64,000 bases of DNA from Phormidesmis priestleyi BC1401 (GCF_001650195.1 NZ_LXYR01000001.1:196358-260357); one strand, 5' to 3'. Positions 17,152 through 26,561 are shown, counted from the stretch's first letter. Notes: generated by a model from the sequence alone, not told the origin. A program made the numbers and translations.

Positions 17152-17353
17152 GTCTAGATAGAAGTCCAGATTTGTTGATTTTGGCTCAAACTCTTGTCTA
17201 GTCGCTGAGAGTCAGGCAACCTAATTTTCTCTAGTGTAACGATCTTAGGGAGTTGATCGCTGGGTGGAGTTTTTGGATACGATCGCTGCCAATTCTCAAA
17301 CTCAACTTCTGTCTAAATGCGCGTCCCGTAACTGGAATCGGCTAGTGATGTTC

Positions 17354-17623
17354 CTACAGTTGACCAAGCAACACACTGTATTCTGCATGAGAACCAACCC
17401 AGAACCAAATCACTGTGCCATCATCTAACTGACCGACTGCTCGGTAGTCTCTGTTGATTCGTACAGAGTAAATTGGCAACTTGGGATGAACTTTCTTAAA
17501 TCGCAAGCTGGGATAATTGGGATCTTGCTTGAATTGCCGATACGCTTTGCGGGTCTGGTCTTGAACCTGCTCCGGTAAGGCAGCAACCATTTTACGAAAT
17601 TGAGCAGTGGTTCGAGATTTCAC
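17354..17623 (-). CDS. RelE/ParE-like toxin
   Basis: An 89-residue basic protein with the RelE/ParE-type layout: an N-terminal helix (TTAQFRKMVAALPEQVQDQTRKAYRQF), NPNYPSL-like DPNYPSLRFKKV, then the beta strands YSVRINRDYRAVGQLDDGTVIWFWVGSH. The conserved R..R..DYRA..  pattern is characteristic. RelE-like toxins cleave mRNA on ribosomes and ParE-like ones act on gyrase; sequence alone does not decide which. The GTG start overlaps the upstream antitoxin stop by 4 bp (GTGA), the usual antitoxin-first coupled layout. Confidence 0.82.
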   Translation of the reverse strand: MKSRTTAQFRKMVAALPEQVQDQTRKAYRQFKQDPNYPSLRFKKVHPKLPIYSVRINRDYRAVGQLDDGTVIWFWVGSHAEYSVLLGQL

Positions 17624-17838
17624 AATGTCTCTGGATCTAAGTCCTGAGTTTTGCCTGCACGATGCTCAGCCATTGCCTCGGCAGCAAGTTTAGCCAACAA
17701 ATCTGGGGAACGCGCAAAGGACTCGTCCCACTGCTGATCCTCTTCGAGTTCTTCCATGATCAGGGTGGCGATCGCATCTTGCTCTTTGGTCGGCAAAGTT
17801 TTTAGTCGGGCGATCGCTCGTTCAAGTAATTCGGTCAT
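17620..17838 (-). CDS. Antitoxin partner of the RelE-like toxin
   Basis: From ATG 17838 the product is 72 acidic residues (MTELLERAIARLKTLPTKEQDAIA, then IMEELEEDQQWDESFA), ending EHRAGKTQDLDPETL. The helical N-terminus and C-terminal GKTxxLDPE are common in small cyanobacterial antitoxins paired with RelE/ParE-like toxins. It immediately precedes and overlaps the toxin gene. The in-frame TTG five codons earlier is less likely. DNA binding and autoregulation are expected by family analogy only. Confidence 0.78.
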   Translation of the reverse strand: MTELLERAIARLKTLPTKEQDAIATLIMEELEEDQQWDESFARSPDLLAKLAAEAMAEHRAGKTQDLDPETL

Positions 17839-17952
17839 GACTACACCACTCAAGTAAGGTCAGCTTTCTTCATTATGCTTTTTGTCTCAGCCATTATGAT
17901 GCTCTACGATTCTGTACAGCATCTTTCTAGAAACAGCTTTCATAGAAATAGC

Positions 17953-18168
17953 TCAACTAAATGCTTCTCGCTCACTTGCAACTTCTAACCAACCTCCGAT
18001 CGCATCTTCAAGCATCTCTAATAAATGCTCATAACTCTCCCCCCAAGTGTGACATCCCGGAAGAGCAGAGACAGAGGCGCACCATACATCATCTTCTTGC
18101 CAAATAAGTACCTTGATTTTCATCAGGGTATCGCTTACGAGAAATTCAGTTACGTCGATCGCTCTCAT
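17953..18168 (-). CDS. Lone HicB-like protein (UPF0150 fold)
   Basis: 71 residues; the core from Met16 (ATG 18123) is a typical partial RNase-H-like HicB fold: MKIKVLIWQEDDVWCASVSALPGCHTWGES in pattern, then EHLLEMLEDAIGGWLEVA. HicB proteins neutralise the HicA mRNA interferase, but no HicA-like gene precedes or follows it here. It may be a solitary antitoxin, a remnant, or a regulator. It lies close to the RelE-like pair and next to a MITE, in a small accessory patch. Start uncertain between 18168 and 18123. Confidence 0.72.
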   Translation of the reverse strand: MRAIDVTEFLVSDTLMKIKVLIWQEDDVWCASVSALPGCHTWGESYEHLLEMLEDAIGGWLEVASEREAFS

Positions 18169-18617
18169 TCAATATTTTTACTTTGAGCAGGAGAACAGCA
18201 CGGGCATTTCAAAATCTACGTCCTCAAACCTGTCTAGTTGACTTTCGACCTGAGGCTATAGACGAGAGTTAGTACAGATGTACTATAAAGCGAACCACGC
18301 AGAAGAGACCCAATAGTAGGGCGAACGCATACATTTCTCAACACGCTATATCTAGCGAATCTAGACTTCGGTAACACTAAAGTGAAGGCAGACATTCTCA
18401 ACAAGCACTTGTTGATGAGAATATTCGTAATAAATTGCCTCATATCTCGCCTTATTGAGATATTAAGAAACGTATGCGTTCGCCCTACGTCCACAAGCCC
18501 CGAACTAAAAACAATTCAGAGTTTCACCTTATAATGGTTGTTCCCTAAGTTTCTCTGAGCTAACCACAAGACGAGCTTAGGCATCTAAGATCACAGCAGA
18601 GGGCTTCAGATAGGGTT
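18169..18617. other. Intergenic region before obgE holding a MITE
   Basis: 449 bp without a convincing gene. Most of it is the MITE-like element at 18316-18488. The rest is AT-rich leader DNA before obgE; a weak frame through the element on the minus strand is not coding in appearance. Confidence 0.6.
18316..18488. mobile_element. MITE-like element with about 25-bp terminal inverted repeats
   Basis: The 173-bp element begins GTAGGGCGAACGCATAC and ends in its exact reverse complement; the similarity continues inward (ATTTCTCAA versus GTTTCTTAA), about 25 bp in all. Inside is a second inverted repeat around TCTCAACAAG and TTGTTGATGAGA (about 18396-18422). There is no transposase frame. I see no clear target-site duplication. 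The layout fits a non-autonomous transposon (MITE). Confidence 0.75.
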
Positions 18618-19649
18618 ATGCAATTCATCGATCAGGCAGAAATTCAGGTTCAGGCGGGTGACGGAGGCGATGGCATCATCGGCTTTAGACGCGAGAAATA
18701 TGTCCCCGCAGGTGGACCATCAGGCGGAAACGGCGGCAGAGGCGGGTCTGTAATCCTCCAAGTGAGTGAAGACCTGCAAACCTTGCTAGACTTCCGCTAC
18801 AACCGTCTTTATAAAGCAGAAAACGGACAGAAAGGCGGAAACAATAAACGGACGGGCGCATCAGCCGACGATTTGATTATTGAAGTTCCCTGTGGCACCG
18901 TCATCTACGACACTCAGACCGACGAACCGATCGGCGATCTCACCGAAAACGGTCAAACATTTTGCGTTGCCAAAGGCGGTCGGGGCGGTGCCGGAAACCA
19001 CTGCTTCCTCAGCAATCATAATCGCGCTCCCGAACGAGCCTTGCCCGGTCAAGAAGGCGAAGGTCGGTTTCTGCGATTAGAACTCAAATTGCTGGCAGAA
19101 GTGGGAATAATCGGCTTACCCAACGCCGGAAAATCGACGCTGATTTCGGCACTGTCAGCGGCTCGTCCCAAAATTGCCGACTATCCGTTTACGACGCTGA
19201 TCCCCAACTTGGGCGTGGTTCGCAAACCCACCGGAGACGGCACCGTGTTTGCTGACATTCCTGGATTGATTGAAGGGGCACACACTGGCTTAGGGTTAGG
19301 ACACGACTTTTTGCGGCACATCGAACGGACTCGCTTGCTGCTGCACCTAGTCGATGCCACCGCCGAAGACCCGATCGCGGACTATCACACCATCACTCAA
19401 GAACTGCACGCCTATGGGCGCGGCTTGCCCGATCGTCCTCAAATCATCGCCCTCAACAAAACCGATGCTGTGGATGTCGATCGAGACTTGGGTGCGATCG
19501 TGGCTCAACTCCAGACCCTCACAAGTTCCCCAGTCTTTATAATCTCTGCCGTCACCCGCGCAGGGTTAGAGCCATTGCTCAATCAAATTTGGCAACAGCT
19601 AGACGCGATGAAGGCAGCCGAGGAGGTTGAGCAAGCTATCTTGGTTTGA
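18618..19649 (+). CDS. obgE: GTPase ObgE/CgtA
   Basis: 343 residues, standard for Obg. The Gly-rich Obg fold (1-158) begins [20 protein letters not shown] and contains [14 protein letters not shown] and KGGRGGAGN. The G domain follows with GLPNAGKST (G1), [12 protein letters not shown] (G2), [10 protein letters not shown] (G3), NKTD (G4) and a G5-like ISAVT. Obg is an essential ribosome-associated GTPase tied to 50S assembly and stress responses. ATG 18618 has AGGG just upstream. Its stop is 3 nt from the converging beta-lactamase-like gene stop, leaving no room for a terminator. Confidence 0.98.
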   Translation: MQFIDQAEIQVQAGDGGDGIIGFRREKYVPAGGPSGGNGGRGGSVILQVSEDLQTLLDFRYNRLYKAENGQKGGNNKRTGASADDLIIEVPCGTVIYDTQTDEPIGDLTENGQTFCVAKGGRGGAGNHCFLSNHNRAPERALPGQEGEGRFLRLELKLLAEVGIIGLPNAGKSTLISALSAARPKIADYPFTTLIPNLGVVRKPTGDGTVFADIPGLIEGAHTGLGLGHDFLRHIERTRLLLHLVDATAEDPIADYHTITQELHAYGRGLPDRPQIIALNKTDAVDVDRDLGAIVAQLQTLTSSPVFIISAVTRAGLEPLLNQIWQQLDAMKAAEEVEQAILV

Positions 19650-19652
19650 GCG

Positions 19653-21185
19653 CTAGTTCGGTTGAGCCACTCTCGTTCCCAACGGTGAACTGCCTTGTGG
19701 AGTCGTTCCAGAAGGCACAGGGGGTTGGGTTGGCTGACTCGGATTGGTAGCCCCTTGAGGCGGAACAGGTTGACTGAAATATTGATAGGTGAGACGAGAC
19801 ACCTTGCGAATCAACTCTTCAGCGCGCTCATCATCACGCGGGCGCTTGACCAGTGCCCCAATCAGATAACGCTTACCGCTAGGCATATCAACCACGCCGA
19901 CATCTCCGATTAGAGTGCCAATGCTGCCCGTTTTGTGGGCGATCGTCGCTCCTTCACCCAAGCCAGTTGGCAGCAGCGATGAATTGGCGGTGCGACGCAT
20001 GATGTCTAACAGACGATCGCGCGATCGTAGAGACATAAGTTTGCCATTCGTGACTAGCCCTAATGCCGTGACCAGATCTTGCGAACTGCTAGTATTAGTG
20101 CCTGCGATATCCGGTAATGGGTTGCGAATAGCGGTGCTGGTCAAGCCCCACGACTGAAAGCGCTGAGTCAAGACATCTTTGCCGCCTAAGCGATCGATCA
20201 GCATATTGGTTGCAGTGTTATCGCTGACGGTGATCATTTTAGTCGCCGTTTCTAATGCGGTGAATTGGGTTCCGGGGGGCTGATATTGCATCTCACCAGA
20301 CTCGGTGGCGATTAGATCAGGGCGCATTGTCAGCAGTTCATCAAGATGAATCTTGCCCGCATCCACATCTTGAAAAAACGCCACTAAGACTGGAAGTTTA
20401 ATCGTGCTAGCACAGGGCAAGGCAACCGAGGCATTGATGTTGAGAAACGCATTTGTATCTAAATCGACGAGCATCACACTAGAGTTCAGTTGGGGCTGTT
20501 GAGCCACTAAAGTTTGAATGTCGTTCTTCAAAGGCAAAATTTCTTGCCCTAGAGTCAGTGCCGATGCCTGTTCTAAAGGAGTTGCCGGAACGGTTGCAGT
20601 TTGTTCAGTCTTGTCTGACTGAGAAGCTCCGGCTGCAAAGTAACGAGCGGGGTCCCAAGCCGACAGAATGGTTCCGGCGAGAACTCCCAAGCCGACTCCC
20701 AAAATCAGTAGGCGAGTGCCGTAGACTAGAGCAGTGCCCGATCGAGTACGAGGACGGGGCGGAGTGCTGACCGTGCCAGCAGACAGCATAGAAACCTTGC
20801 GAGGCTTGCGGCGGCGTCGATTTGTATTTGCCGCTGTGGGGTTAGGGACGGGCTTAAGACGGCGGCTTTCAGCAGGAGAACTTGCCCCGTTGCGGCGGCG
20901 ATCGCGCAGGTCTTTCAGGCGCTCTCCGCTACCTAGTTTTTCGTCGAACTTTAAGGGTGGGCGTGGAGCGCGGGAGCCAGCTTTCTGCCCGTTGGGAGCC
21001 GGAGAAACAGGTGGCTTTCGACCTCGTGAAGGCATTTCTGGTTTGCGCGATCGACCGTCTGCGGGACGTTGACGAGACGCTTTGACAGAGCGAGGAACTG
21101 GCACAAAACGCATAGACGCATCTTGCTGATGAGTTGAAGAACTGTCCTCAGACGGCAGAGTTGGGTCGTTGCCAGATTCCCACAT
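19653..21185 (-). CDS. Membrane-anchored class A beta-lactamase-like serine hydrolase
   Basis: 510 residues. Residues 1-150 are a disordered, very basic region (many RKP, SRG and RRR). One membrane helix (about 152-175) follows, then a periplasmic beta-lactamase/transpeptidase-like domain with the active-site S260-T-I-K263, the SDN triad 321-323 and KTG 418-420. The Omega-loop region (about 352-366, IRNPLPDIAGTNTSS) lacks the ExxLN that supplies the deacylating Glu in true class A enzymes. So penicillin hydrolysis is doubtful; a cell-wall binding or peptidase role is possible. Start ATG 21185 with AGGGAG upstream. Confidence 0.85.
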   Translation of the reverse strand: MWESGNDPTLPSEDSSSTHQQDASMRFVPVPRSVKASRQRPADGRSRKPEMPSRGRKPPVSPAPNGQKAGSRAPRPPLKFDEKLGSGERLKDLRDRRRNGASSPAESRRLKPVPNPTAANTNRRRRKPRKVSMLSAGTVSTPPRPRTRSGTALVYGTRLLILGVGLGVLAGTILSAWDPARYFAAGASQSDKTEQTATVPATPLEQASALTLGQEILPLKNDIQTLVAQQPQLNSSVMLVDLDTNAFLNINASVALPCASTIKLPVLVAFFQDVDAGKIHLDELLTMRPDLIATESGEMQYQPPGTQFTALETATKMITVSDNTATNMLIDRLGGKDVLTQRFQSWGLTSTAIRNPLPDIAGTNTSSSQDLVTALGLVTNGKLMSLRSRDRLLDIMRRTANSSLLPTGLGEGATIAHKTGSIGTLIGDVGVVDMPSGKRYLIGALVKRPRDDERAEELIRKVSRLTYQYFSQPVPPQGATNPSQPTQPPVPSGTTPQGSSPLGTRVAQPN

Positions 21186-21357
21186 TGAGATAGCTCCCTG
21201 TTGATGAACGTGATTGAATGGACGAGTTTTGAACGGTTATTACAGGTGCCCTTTACCGCTGTAGGACAACCAATCTGGAAGAAGACTTTGCCGCTGGATG
21301 TAGGGATTTTACATTGAGTTAGGCAAATTGTTTAGTAGGAGTCAGAAGATTACCCCA

Positions 21358-22119
21358 CTACTCGTCTCTTTGGTTAAGTGCCCACTCGCCCTGACGTAAG
21401 ATGCCTCTCAATAAAGCGACTTCGGGGGCTGATGGGTAAGCGCGATTGAGGAGCCGTCTAAATTTCTCCATGCGGCTGTTGGCGGTGTGAGGGTGAAGAT
21501 AGCCGATTTTGAGCAAGAGTCGTTCAAGATGTTGACAATAGGCTTCAATTTCGTCTAAAGGTGCAGGGTTCAAGGTTTGGGTATCGGGTGCAAAAGATCG
21601 GACTTCTGACCTCTCGCTGTCAAGTGCTTGAGACAGTTCATAACAGCAGATTGCGACTGCCTGCGCCAAATTTAACGATGGATAAATCGGGCTAGACGGA
21701 ATATAGACGAACCGTTGAGCAAACTTGAGTTCCTCGTTGCTGAGTCCCCGTTCTTCGGCTCCGAAGATCAGGGCAGTTTGTCCGTCTGTTTGAAAATCTT
21801 CTAATAGCCAAGGCAAGGCATCTCTGGGATGTTCAAGAGGCATATCCAGCGATCGAGTTCTGACCGTAGTGGCGATCGCTCGGTGACATCCTCTCAGCGC
21901 ATCTGGCAGCGTCTTCGCAACTTGCGCGGCTGCTAACACGTCATTGGCATGGACTGCCATTTGTCGCGCCTCTGCTGATCGGGGATCGCATTGAGGATTC
22001 ACCAAAATCAGATGATATAGCCCCATGTTTTTCATAATGCGGGCGATCGAGCCAACATTCAGCGCCCCGGCTGGCTCTACTAAAATAATGCGGACTCGAT
22101 CGAGGGCAGATTCAGTCAT
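21358..22119 (-). CDS. trmJ: TrmH-family RNA methyltransferase (TrmJ-like)
   Basis: 253 residues with the SPOUT knot motifs: [25 protein letters not shown] in the first part, [15 protein letters not shown] (motif 2) and [18 protein letters not shown] (motif 3). This is the TrmJ-like group, which 2'-O-methylates position 32 of tRNA, judging by motif wording and length; other RNA targets are possible. The C-terminal extension ([18 protein letters not shown]) is also TrmJ-like. It is divergent from the DUF2256 gene with 87 bp between starts. Confidence 0.85.
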   Translation of the reverse strand: MTESALDRVRIILVEPAGALNVGSIARIMKNMGLYHLILVNPQCDPRSAEARQMAVHANDVLAAAQVAKTLPDALRGCHRAIATTVRTRSLDMPLEHPRDALPWLLEDFQTDGQTALIFGAEERGLSNEELKFAQRFVYIPSSPIYPSLNLAQAVAICCYELSQALDSERSEVRSFAPDTQTLNPAPLDEIEAYCQHLERLLLKIGYLHPHTANSRMEKFRRLLNRAYPSAPEVALLRGILRQGEWALNQRDE

Positions 22120-22206
22120 GGCAGAGAAGTTCGAGGAATTCTGACAGGCGCTTTAATTTTGCGTTCTAATTTAGAAAGCTCAACACGTTTCAACATTCTC
22201 TCAACT

Positions 22207-22362
22207 ATGGGACGCGATCGCGCTAAGTCTGATTTACCGACAAAAGTGTGCCCGGTTTGCGGGTTGCCGTTCACCTGGCGCAAAAAATGGGAGAAAAACT
22301 GGGACGAGGTGAAATATTGCTCAGAACGGTGCCGCCGTCGCCGCTCTAATGCAAAAGAATAG
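22207..22362 (+). CDS. DUF2256 small zinc-finger-like protein
   Basis: From ATG 22207 the product is 51 residues: [18 protein letters not shown], then [26 protein letters not shown]. The two Cys pairs (CPVC and CSERC) should bind one zinc; the Trp- and Arg-rich surround is the DUF2256 signature. Function unknown. The open frame reaches further upstream, but homologues begin at MGRDR. The gene converges with the M23 peptidase gene. Confidence 0.88.
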   Translation: MGRDRAKSDLPTKVCPVCGLPFTWRKKWEKNWDEVKYCSERCRRRRSNAKE

Positions 22363-22403
22363 GGACACATCAAAACCATGCCCCTTTCTAGACCTGGTGG
22401 ATT

Positions 22404-23063
22404 TTAAGGCAAGCTCGATACCGACTGTGAGCCTTTTTGCTCGGCATACATCGCCCTAAGCACCATTGCAGGATCAACTAACTGACGAGCATATTTCAAA
22501 CCCCAGTGTAAATGAGGTCCAGTCGTGCGTCCGGTCATGCCAACACGACCAATTCGAGCACCCGCAGGAACCATCTGTCCTTGCCAAATTTGAATGCCAC
22601 CCGTGCGATCGCTTAGATATTTGCCATTGCCATCGGTTTCGACACGACCATTCATGTGGCAATAGACGTGCTCCCAGTCACCGGATTGGATCACGATCGA
22701 GGTGCCGCAAGCGGTGTTGTCAGAGACTTCAACTACTTTGCCTGTCCACCAACTGCGAATATAGCTGCCTTCGGGGGCTGCCATATCTAACCCTCGGTGA
22801 AACTCTTGATTGACGGCTCCATCGGGCGATTGTCGATAGCCAAACGGAGACGTATAGCCCTGAAAATTTTCGACGGGGAAGGATGCACCTTGCCACGCGC
22901 GCGCGACGGCTGCTTGAGTTGATCCAGGTTCTAAAGCAGTTGCGTTGCCTTGACTCCATCCGAGTAAGAGAGCGGTCACAAAGCCCAATCCTACGAGTAG
23001 AACCAGGTATTTTTTGAAGGCGGATCTGAGTCGGATCATGAATGATTTCAGGGCTTGCTGCAT
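22404..23063 (-). CDS. M23-family metallopeptidase (LytM-type)
   Basis: 219 residues. An N-terminal hydrophobic segment (about 16-37) acts as signal or anchor. The peptidase domain shows YTSPFGYRQSPDG, the zinc ligands in HRGLDMAAPEG, VEHVYCHMNG-like EHVYCHMNG and HLHWGLKY. M23 enzymes cut peptidoglycan cross-bridges; many non-enzymatic members activate amidases, but the full H..D..HxH set is present here, so activity is likely. ATG 23063 follows AAGGAGCGAAGGA. Confidence 0.9.
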   Translation of the reverse strand: MQQALKSFMIRLRSAFKKYLVLLVGLGFVTALLLGWSQGNATALEPGSTQAAVARAWQGASFPVENFQGYTSPFGYRQSPDGAVNQEFHRGLDMAAPEGSYIRSWWTGKVVEVSDNTACGTSIVIQSGDWEHVYCHMNGRVETDGNGKYLSDRTGGIQIWQGQMVPAGARIGRVGMTGRTTGPHLHWGLKYARQLVDPAMVLRAMYAEQKGSQSVSSLP

Positions 23064-23281
23064 TCCTTCGCTCCTTGAGAGGGTTGTTAGGGGAGATTAA
23101 GCGATCGGGCATCCCAATCCAGGGTTTGGCTTGGCTGCTGTGACCAAGGCTCATTTAAGCACAAAAATCTTGGTGCGTCCTGGAATTTTACCCTCACCTC
23201 TTTCTCAAGGTAGTTGGCAAATCACGGAGACTTTACTGAATCTTTAAGGTCTGGCTATGGAAATATGCGGAGACCAGTCTT

Positions 23282-24001
23282 CTAGAAGGCTAATTTAGCG
23301 AGACCTAGATAAGAAATTCCGATCGGAGTTATGTCAAAACGGCAGGGCAACACCTCTAAACCAAGGGCGATCGCCTCTCGCAATAACTGACCATAGACCG
23401 GATCGGCACCGTCTCCGGGCGCAAATTGGTCACAGTCACCACGATTGATAAAATACAGCATCACCGCTCTTGACTGGGGCAACAGAGACATCAGTTCTCG
23501 CAGATGTTTTTGTCCGCGTGTGGTTACGGTGTCGGGAAATACGGCGATCGTCTGATTCGTCCAAGTAGTGCTTTTGACCTCGACGTAAATGGAACGATCG
23601 CGATCGTCCATTAACAGAAAGTCGATGCGGCTTTTCTCCTGTCCGTAAGCAACTTCACCTCGAATATCGTGATAACTGCCCAATTCTGGAAACAGATTTT
23701 TCTCAAGAGCCAGCTTGACAACTCGGTTGGGCAATGCCGTGTTCACCCCCACCCAAACCGGATAACCATTGTCATTCACCTCAATCATTTCCCAGGTGTA
23801 AGGAAGTTTGCGCGTCGGGCTATCGCTGCGAGACACCCGCACAGGCTGACCAGGAAGATAAAGTCCCGTCATCGGTCCGGTGTTGGGGCAGTGAGCCGTG
23901 ATCACCTCTCCTGATGCCAGCTCAATATCGGCAAAAAATCGTTTGTAGCGCTTGAGCAAAATGCCCGAATAGAGCGGAGGATATTGATAAATCAGGGACA
24001 T
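23282..24001 (-). CDS. sfsA: SfsA, sugar-fermentation stimulation protein homologue
   Basis: 239 residues with the SfsA layout: KRYKRFFADIELASGEVITAHCPNTGPM pattern near the start, then RKLPYTWEMIEV, SRIDFLLMDD, IYVEVKSTTW and FPDTVTTRGQKHLRELM. The E-x-K core and D-D residues match the nuclease-like fold of the family. E. coli SfsA was named for an effect on maltose use; the molecular role remains unclear. The ATG at 24001 lies 11 nt beyond the coaBC stop on the same strand, so it may be the last gene of the DUF2555-coaBC-sfsA unit. Confidence 0.93.
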   Translation of the reverse strand: MSLIYQYPPLYSGILLKRYKRFFADIELASGEVITAHCPNTGPMTGLYLPGQPVRVSRSDSPTRKLPYTWEMIEVNDNGYPVWVGVNTALPNRVVKLALEKNLFPELGSYHDIRGEVAYGQEKSRIDFLLMDDRDRSIYVEVKSTTWTNQTIAVFPDTVTTRGQKHLRELMSLLPQSRAVMLYFINRGDCDQFAPGDGADPVYGQLLREAIALGLEVLPCRFDITPIGISYLGLAKLAF

Positions 24002-24012
24002 AGATGAATTTC

Positions 24013-25236
24013 TCAGACATCCTCTGGCGGAATTTCTTGTACAAAGTCTATCAACTGATGCGCCATTTGCAACTTGCTGCCCAGCGGACTATGGACTTGA
24101 CGACCCGATCGATCCAAAAACACTGCCTGATTCGTGTCTACCCCAAACCCGCTGTCGGGTTGGTCGATCGGATTTGCCACGATCGCGTCCAATCCTTTGC
24201 GCTGCAATTTCTCTAAGGCGGGCGTGATGATGTCTCCCGATTGAGCCGCAAACCCGATTAGTCGCTGATGAGGATGTTTGAGCGTTGACAACTCTGCCAC
24301 GATATCGGGCACTTGAGAAAGCGACAGGCGATCAGGCAATTCTCGTTTAGAGAGTTTTTCGGCACTGTAAGCAGCAGGTTTAACATCCGCAACCGCCGCC
24401 GCCATCACAATCCAATCTGCATCCGGGAGACATTCACGCATGGCTTGCTGCATCTCAAACGCGCTCGTTGTTGAGATCAGACGAATGTTGCGAAGCGGAG
24501 CCAGTAGATGCGCCTCGATCGGAGCATGAACCAACGTCACGATCGCCCCGCGATGCAAAGCCGCCTGCGCCAATGCCACCCCCATTTTGCCTGTTGAAGG
24601 ATTGCCGATAAAGCGCACCGGATCGAGAAATTCTCGTGTGCCTCCAGCGCTGATTAAGACTCGCTTTCCAGTCAAATCCTGCTTGCCCTGAGTGTGCAGC
24701 AGCGAATAGATTTGGGGCAACAGTTCTTCGGGTTCTGCCATCCGCCCGGTGCCGACGCGATCGCACGCCAAAACGCCCTCCCCCGGATTGGCAACGTGAT
24801 AGCGAAAATCGGTCTGAATCTGTCGCCAATTGCGCTGCACACTCTGCTGCTGCCACATATCGGTGTTCATCGCGGGGGCAAGCAGCACGGGGCACGTCGA
24901 AGCCAAAACGGTGTTAGTCAGCAGATTATCTGCCATACCGTAGGTTAACTTTGCCAACGTGTTAGCAGTGAGGGGCGCAATCACAAAGACTTCTGCCCAT
25001 TCACCCAGCGCAATGTGAAGCGGACGATCGTGCGTCGGTTGCCAAAAAGAATCGTCTGTGTGAGCAGAATGGCGACTGAGCGTGGCAAACGTCAACGGAG
25101 TCACAAACGCTTTGGCAGAGTTAGTCAAAATCACCTGCACCTCTGCCCCATCTTTTGCCAGCGTCGAGACAACCGCACAGACTTTGTAGGCAGCGATGCC
25201 GCCGCCTACCCCGATCAAAACGCGTCTACCCTGCAC
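24013..25236 (-). CDS. coaBC: Phosphopantothenoylcysteine decarboxylase/synthetase CoaBC
   Basis: 407 residues, a fusion of the flavin decarboxylase CoaC (about 1-190) and the synthetase CoaB (about 190-407). Seen are the N-terminal [10 protein letters not shown], the CoaC pieces [13 protein letters not shown] and APAMNTDMW, and the CoaB start [21 protein letters not shown] with NPSTGKMG. It carries out the second and third committed steps of coenzyme A synthesis. The start is GTG 25236, 3 nt after the DUF2555 stop, implying coupled translation. Confidence 0.96.
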   Translation of the reverse strand: MQGRRVLIGVGGGIAAYKVCAVVSTLAKDGAEVQVILTNSAKAFVTPLTFATLSRHSAHTDDSFWQPTHDRPLHIALGEWAEVFVIAPLTANTLAKLTYGMADNLLTNTVLASTCPVLLAPAMNTDMWQQQSVQRNWRQIQTDFRYHVANPGEGVLACDRVGTGRMAEPEELLPQIYSLLHTQGKQDLTGKRVLISAGGTREFLDPVRFIGNPSTGKMGVALAQAALHRGAIVTLVHAPIEAHLLAPLRNIRLISTTSAFEMQQAMRECLPDADWIVMAAAVADVKPAAYSAEKLSKRELPDRLSLSQVPDIVAELSTLKHPHQRLIGFAAQSGDIITPALEKLQRKGLDAIVANPIDQPDSGFGVDTNQAVFLDRSGRQVHSPLGSKLQMAHQLIDFVQEIPPEDV

Positions 25237-25239
25237 AAT

Positions 25240-25452
25240 CTAAGCTTCGTCAAACGACTCTAGATCTAATAGATAGAGATAGGGTTCGACCAATATAGGG
25301 CGCTGGAATGCGATCGCGCGCAGCAAATGCCAGTCGTTTAACCCGTCAAACACGTTGTCATAGTTGTCTTGCTCTAGTCGCGTAGCCAGTTCTGCTACGT
25401 CAACTTCGGTCAATTTAGAAACCGCTACCTGTTCGATATGTGAAGTGGTCAT
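25240..25452 (-). CDS. DUF2555 small cyanobacterial protein
   Basis: 70 residues with the DUF2555 core TEVDVAELATRLEQDNYDN, then FDGLNDWHLLRAIAFQRP and PYLYLLDLESFDEA. Function unknown. The family sits directly upstream of coaBC in many cyanobacteria, as here (3-nt gap). ATG 25452 with GGAG upstream. Confidence 0.88.
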   Translation of the reverse strand: MTTSHIEQVAVSKLTEVDVAELATRLEQDNYDNVFDGLNDWHLLRAIAFQRPILVEPYLYLLDLESFDEA

Positions 25453-25587
25453 ACTCCGCGCCTCCCTAGCTGTTCTCGCATATTAGCCAACTTCAACTAC
25501 ACTAACCCATCTTTTCGCACGAAATTTTACCTAGACCTTGGGGAGGATGCAAAACTGTAGCGTTTCAGGTTGTTTGATGAATAATTC

Positions 25588-26226
25588 CTAACCGATGGTT
25601 TTTTGAATAAATTGCTGCATTGCACTCAGGACTAGCGGTGAAATTTCGTGTCCCATATCAAATTCTTTATAGGTAATGGTGGCATTTAGAGTTGAGAGAC
25701 GATCGTGAGCACTTCGAGCCGCCGAGAGAGGAACCACAGAGTCTTGTCGCCCATGCACCATCAAAATAGGAGGATAAACAGACTCTTGAGGCGAGACGGC
25801 TCCGTGCAGATAGCCACTCAGCACCATCAATCCCGCCAAAGGCAAATGCAGCCCGACATCAAGCGTCATTGCGCCTCCTTGAGAAAACCCACCCAATATC
25901 GTTTTGGATAACGGAACTCCGGTGCTGGCTTCGAGGGAGATCAGCCAGTCGGTTAGCAGTTGTCGGCTGGTGACTAAATCGGATTGCATACTGATGTCGC
26001 CGCCAAAGGTCAAATTTTCTGACAAGTCGTACCACATCTTGCCGCCAATGCCTTGGGGGTGAGGAAAGGGAGCATCGGGCACCACAAACTGATCGTTAGG
26101 CAGTTCTAGCATTGAGCATAGAAACGCTACGTCTTGAGCGTTTGCACCCCAACCGTGCAGGATAACAATTAAGCCAGTCGGGGGTTTACCAGATTTTGGA
26201 GGAATCGCGATCGCGTTTAGAGACAC
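25588..26226 (-). CDS. Carboxylesterase/phospholipase-type alpha/beta hydrolase
   Basis: 212 residues, the full abhydrolase_2 length. The oxyanion-hole segment ILHGWGANAQD is followed by PDAPFPHPQGIGGKMWYDL, the nucleophile elbow GGFSQGGAM, the Asp region ILMVHGRQDSVVPL and the terminal His in DMGHEIS. This family hydrolyses short esters, acyl-thioesters or lysophospholipids in the cytoplasm; the precise substrate is unknown. The start is GTG 26226. It stands alone on the minus strand. Confidence 0.88.
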   Translation of the reverse strand: MSLNAIAIPPKSGKPPTGLIVILHGWGANAQDVAFLCSMLELPNDQFVVPDAPFPHPQGIGGKMWYDLSENLTFGGDISMQSDLVTSRQLLTDWLISLEASTGVPLSKTILGGFSQGGAMTLDVGLHLPLAGLMVLSGYLHGAVSPQESVYPPILMVHGRQDSVVPLSAARSAHDRLSTLNATITYKEFDMGHEISPLVLSAMQQFIQKTIG

Positions 26227-26303
26227 AGGTTTTATCGAGTCATCAACGTTACCAATCTACGACAATCAGGGTGTTGCTTCTTCACTCTTTGGGTGTCAAA
26301 AAA

Positions 26304-26561
26304 TTAGTAGGCAGCAATGGGAATGGAGACTCCTCCCCGTCGTTCTGCGATTTCGCGATCGAGTTCTTCGCGGCTAAGGAGCGGTTCTCCTGATGCCACG
26401 ATTTGAGCGCGAAGTTCGCGGAGCTTTTTACCTAGTGAGCTGGGTTCAGCTTTGGCAGGTTCTTGCTGGTTGGGCAGTGAGTCAATGAACGCTAGAACTT
26501 GCTGCTGTTGTTCTGAGTCCAGCTTTTGCAATTTTTCGACGACTAATTCTTCGATACTCAT
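26304..26561 (-). CDS. DUF2281-like small protein, antitoxin-type
   Basis: 85 residues: MSIEELVVEKLQKLDSEQQ, then VLAFIDSLPNQ, a variable linker and a helical C-terminal part (GEPLLSREELDREIAERRGG). The N-terminal half matches the DUF2281 pattern, and the tail resembles antitoxin C-termini that pair with PIN or RelE-type toxins. No toxin-like gene follows; the next gene on this strand is an esterase. So it is either a solitary antitoxin-like protein or a remnant. Confidence 0.6.
   Translation of the reverse strand: MSIEELVVEKLQKLDSEQQQQVLAFIDSLPNQQEPAKAEPSSLGKKLRELRAQIVASGEPLLSREELDREIAERRGGVSIPIAAY

Noticed and set aside
18234-18494. 86-codon minus-strand frame
   Set aside because: It runs through the MITE and its two ends; composition and the lack of a ribosome site fit chance.
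22116-22379. Minus-strand frame over DUF2256
   Set aside because: The plus strand encodes a recognisable Cys-rich DUF2256 protein; the minus frame is a shadow.
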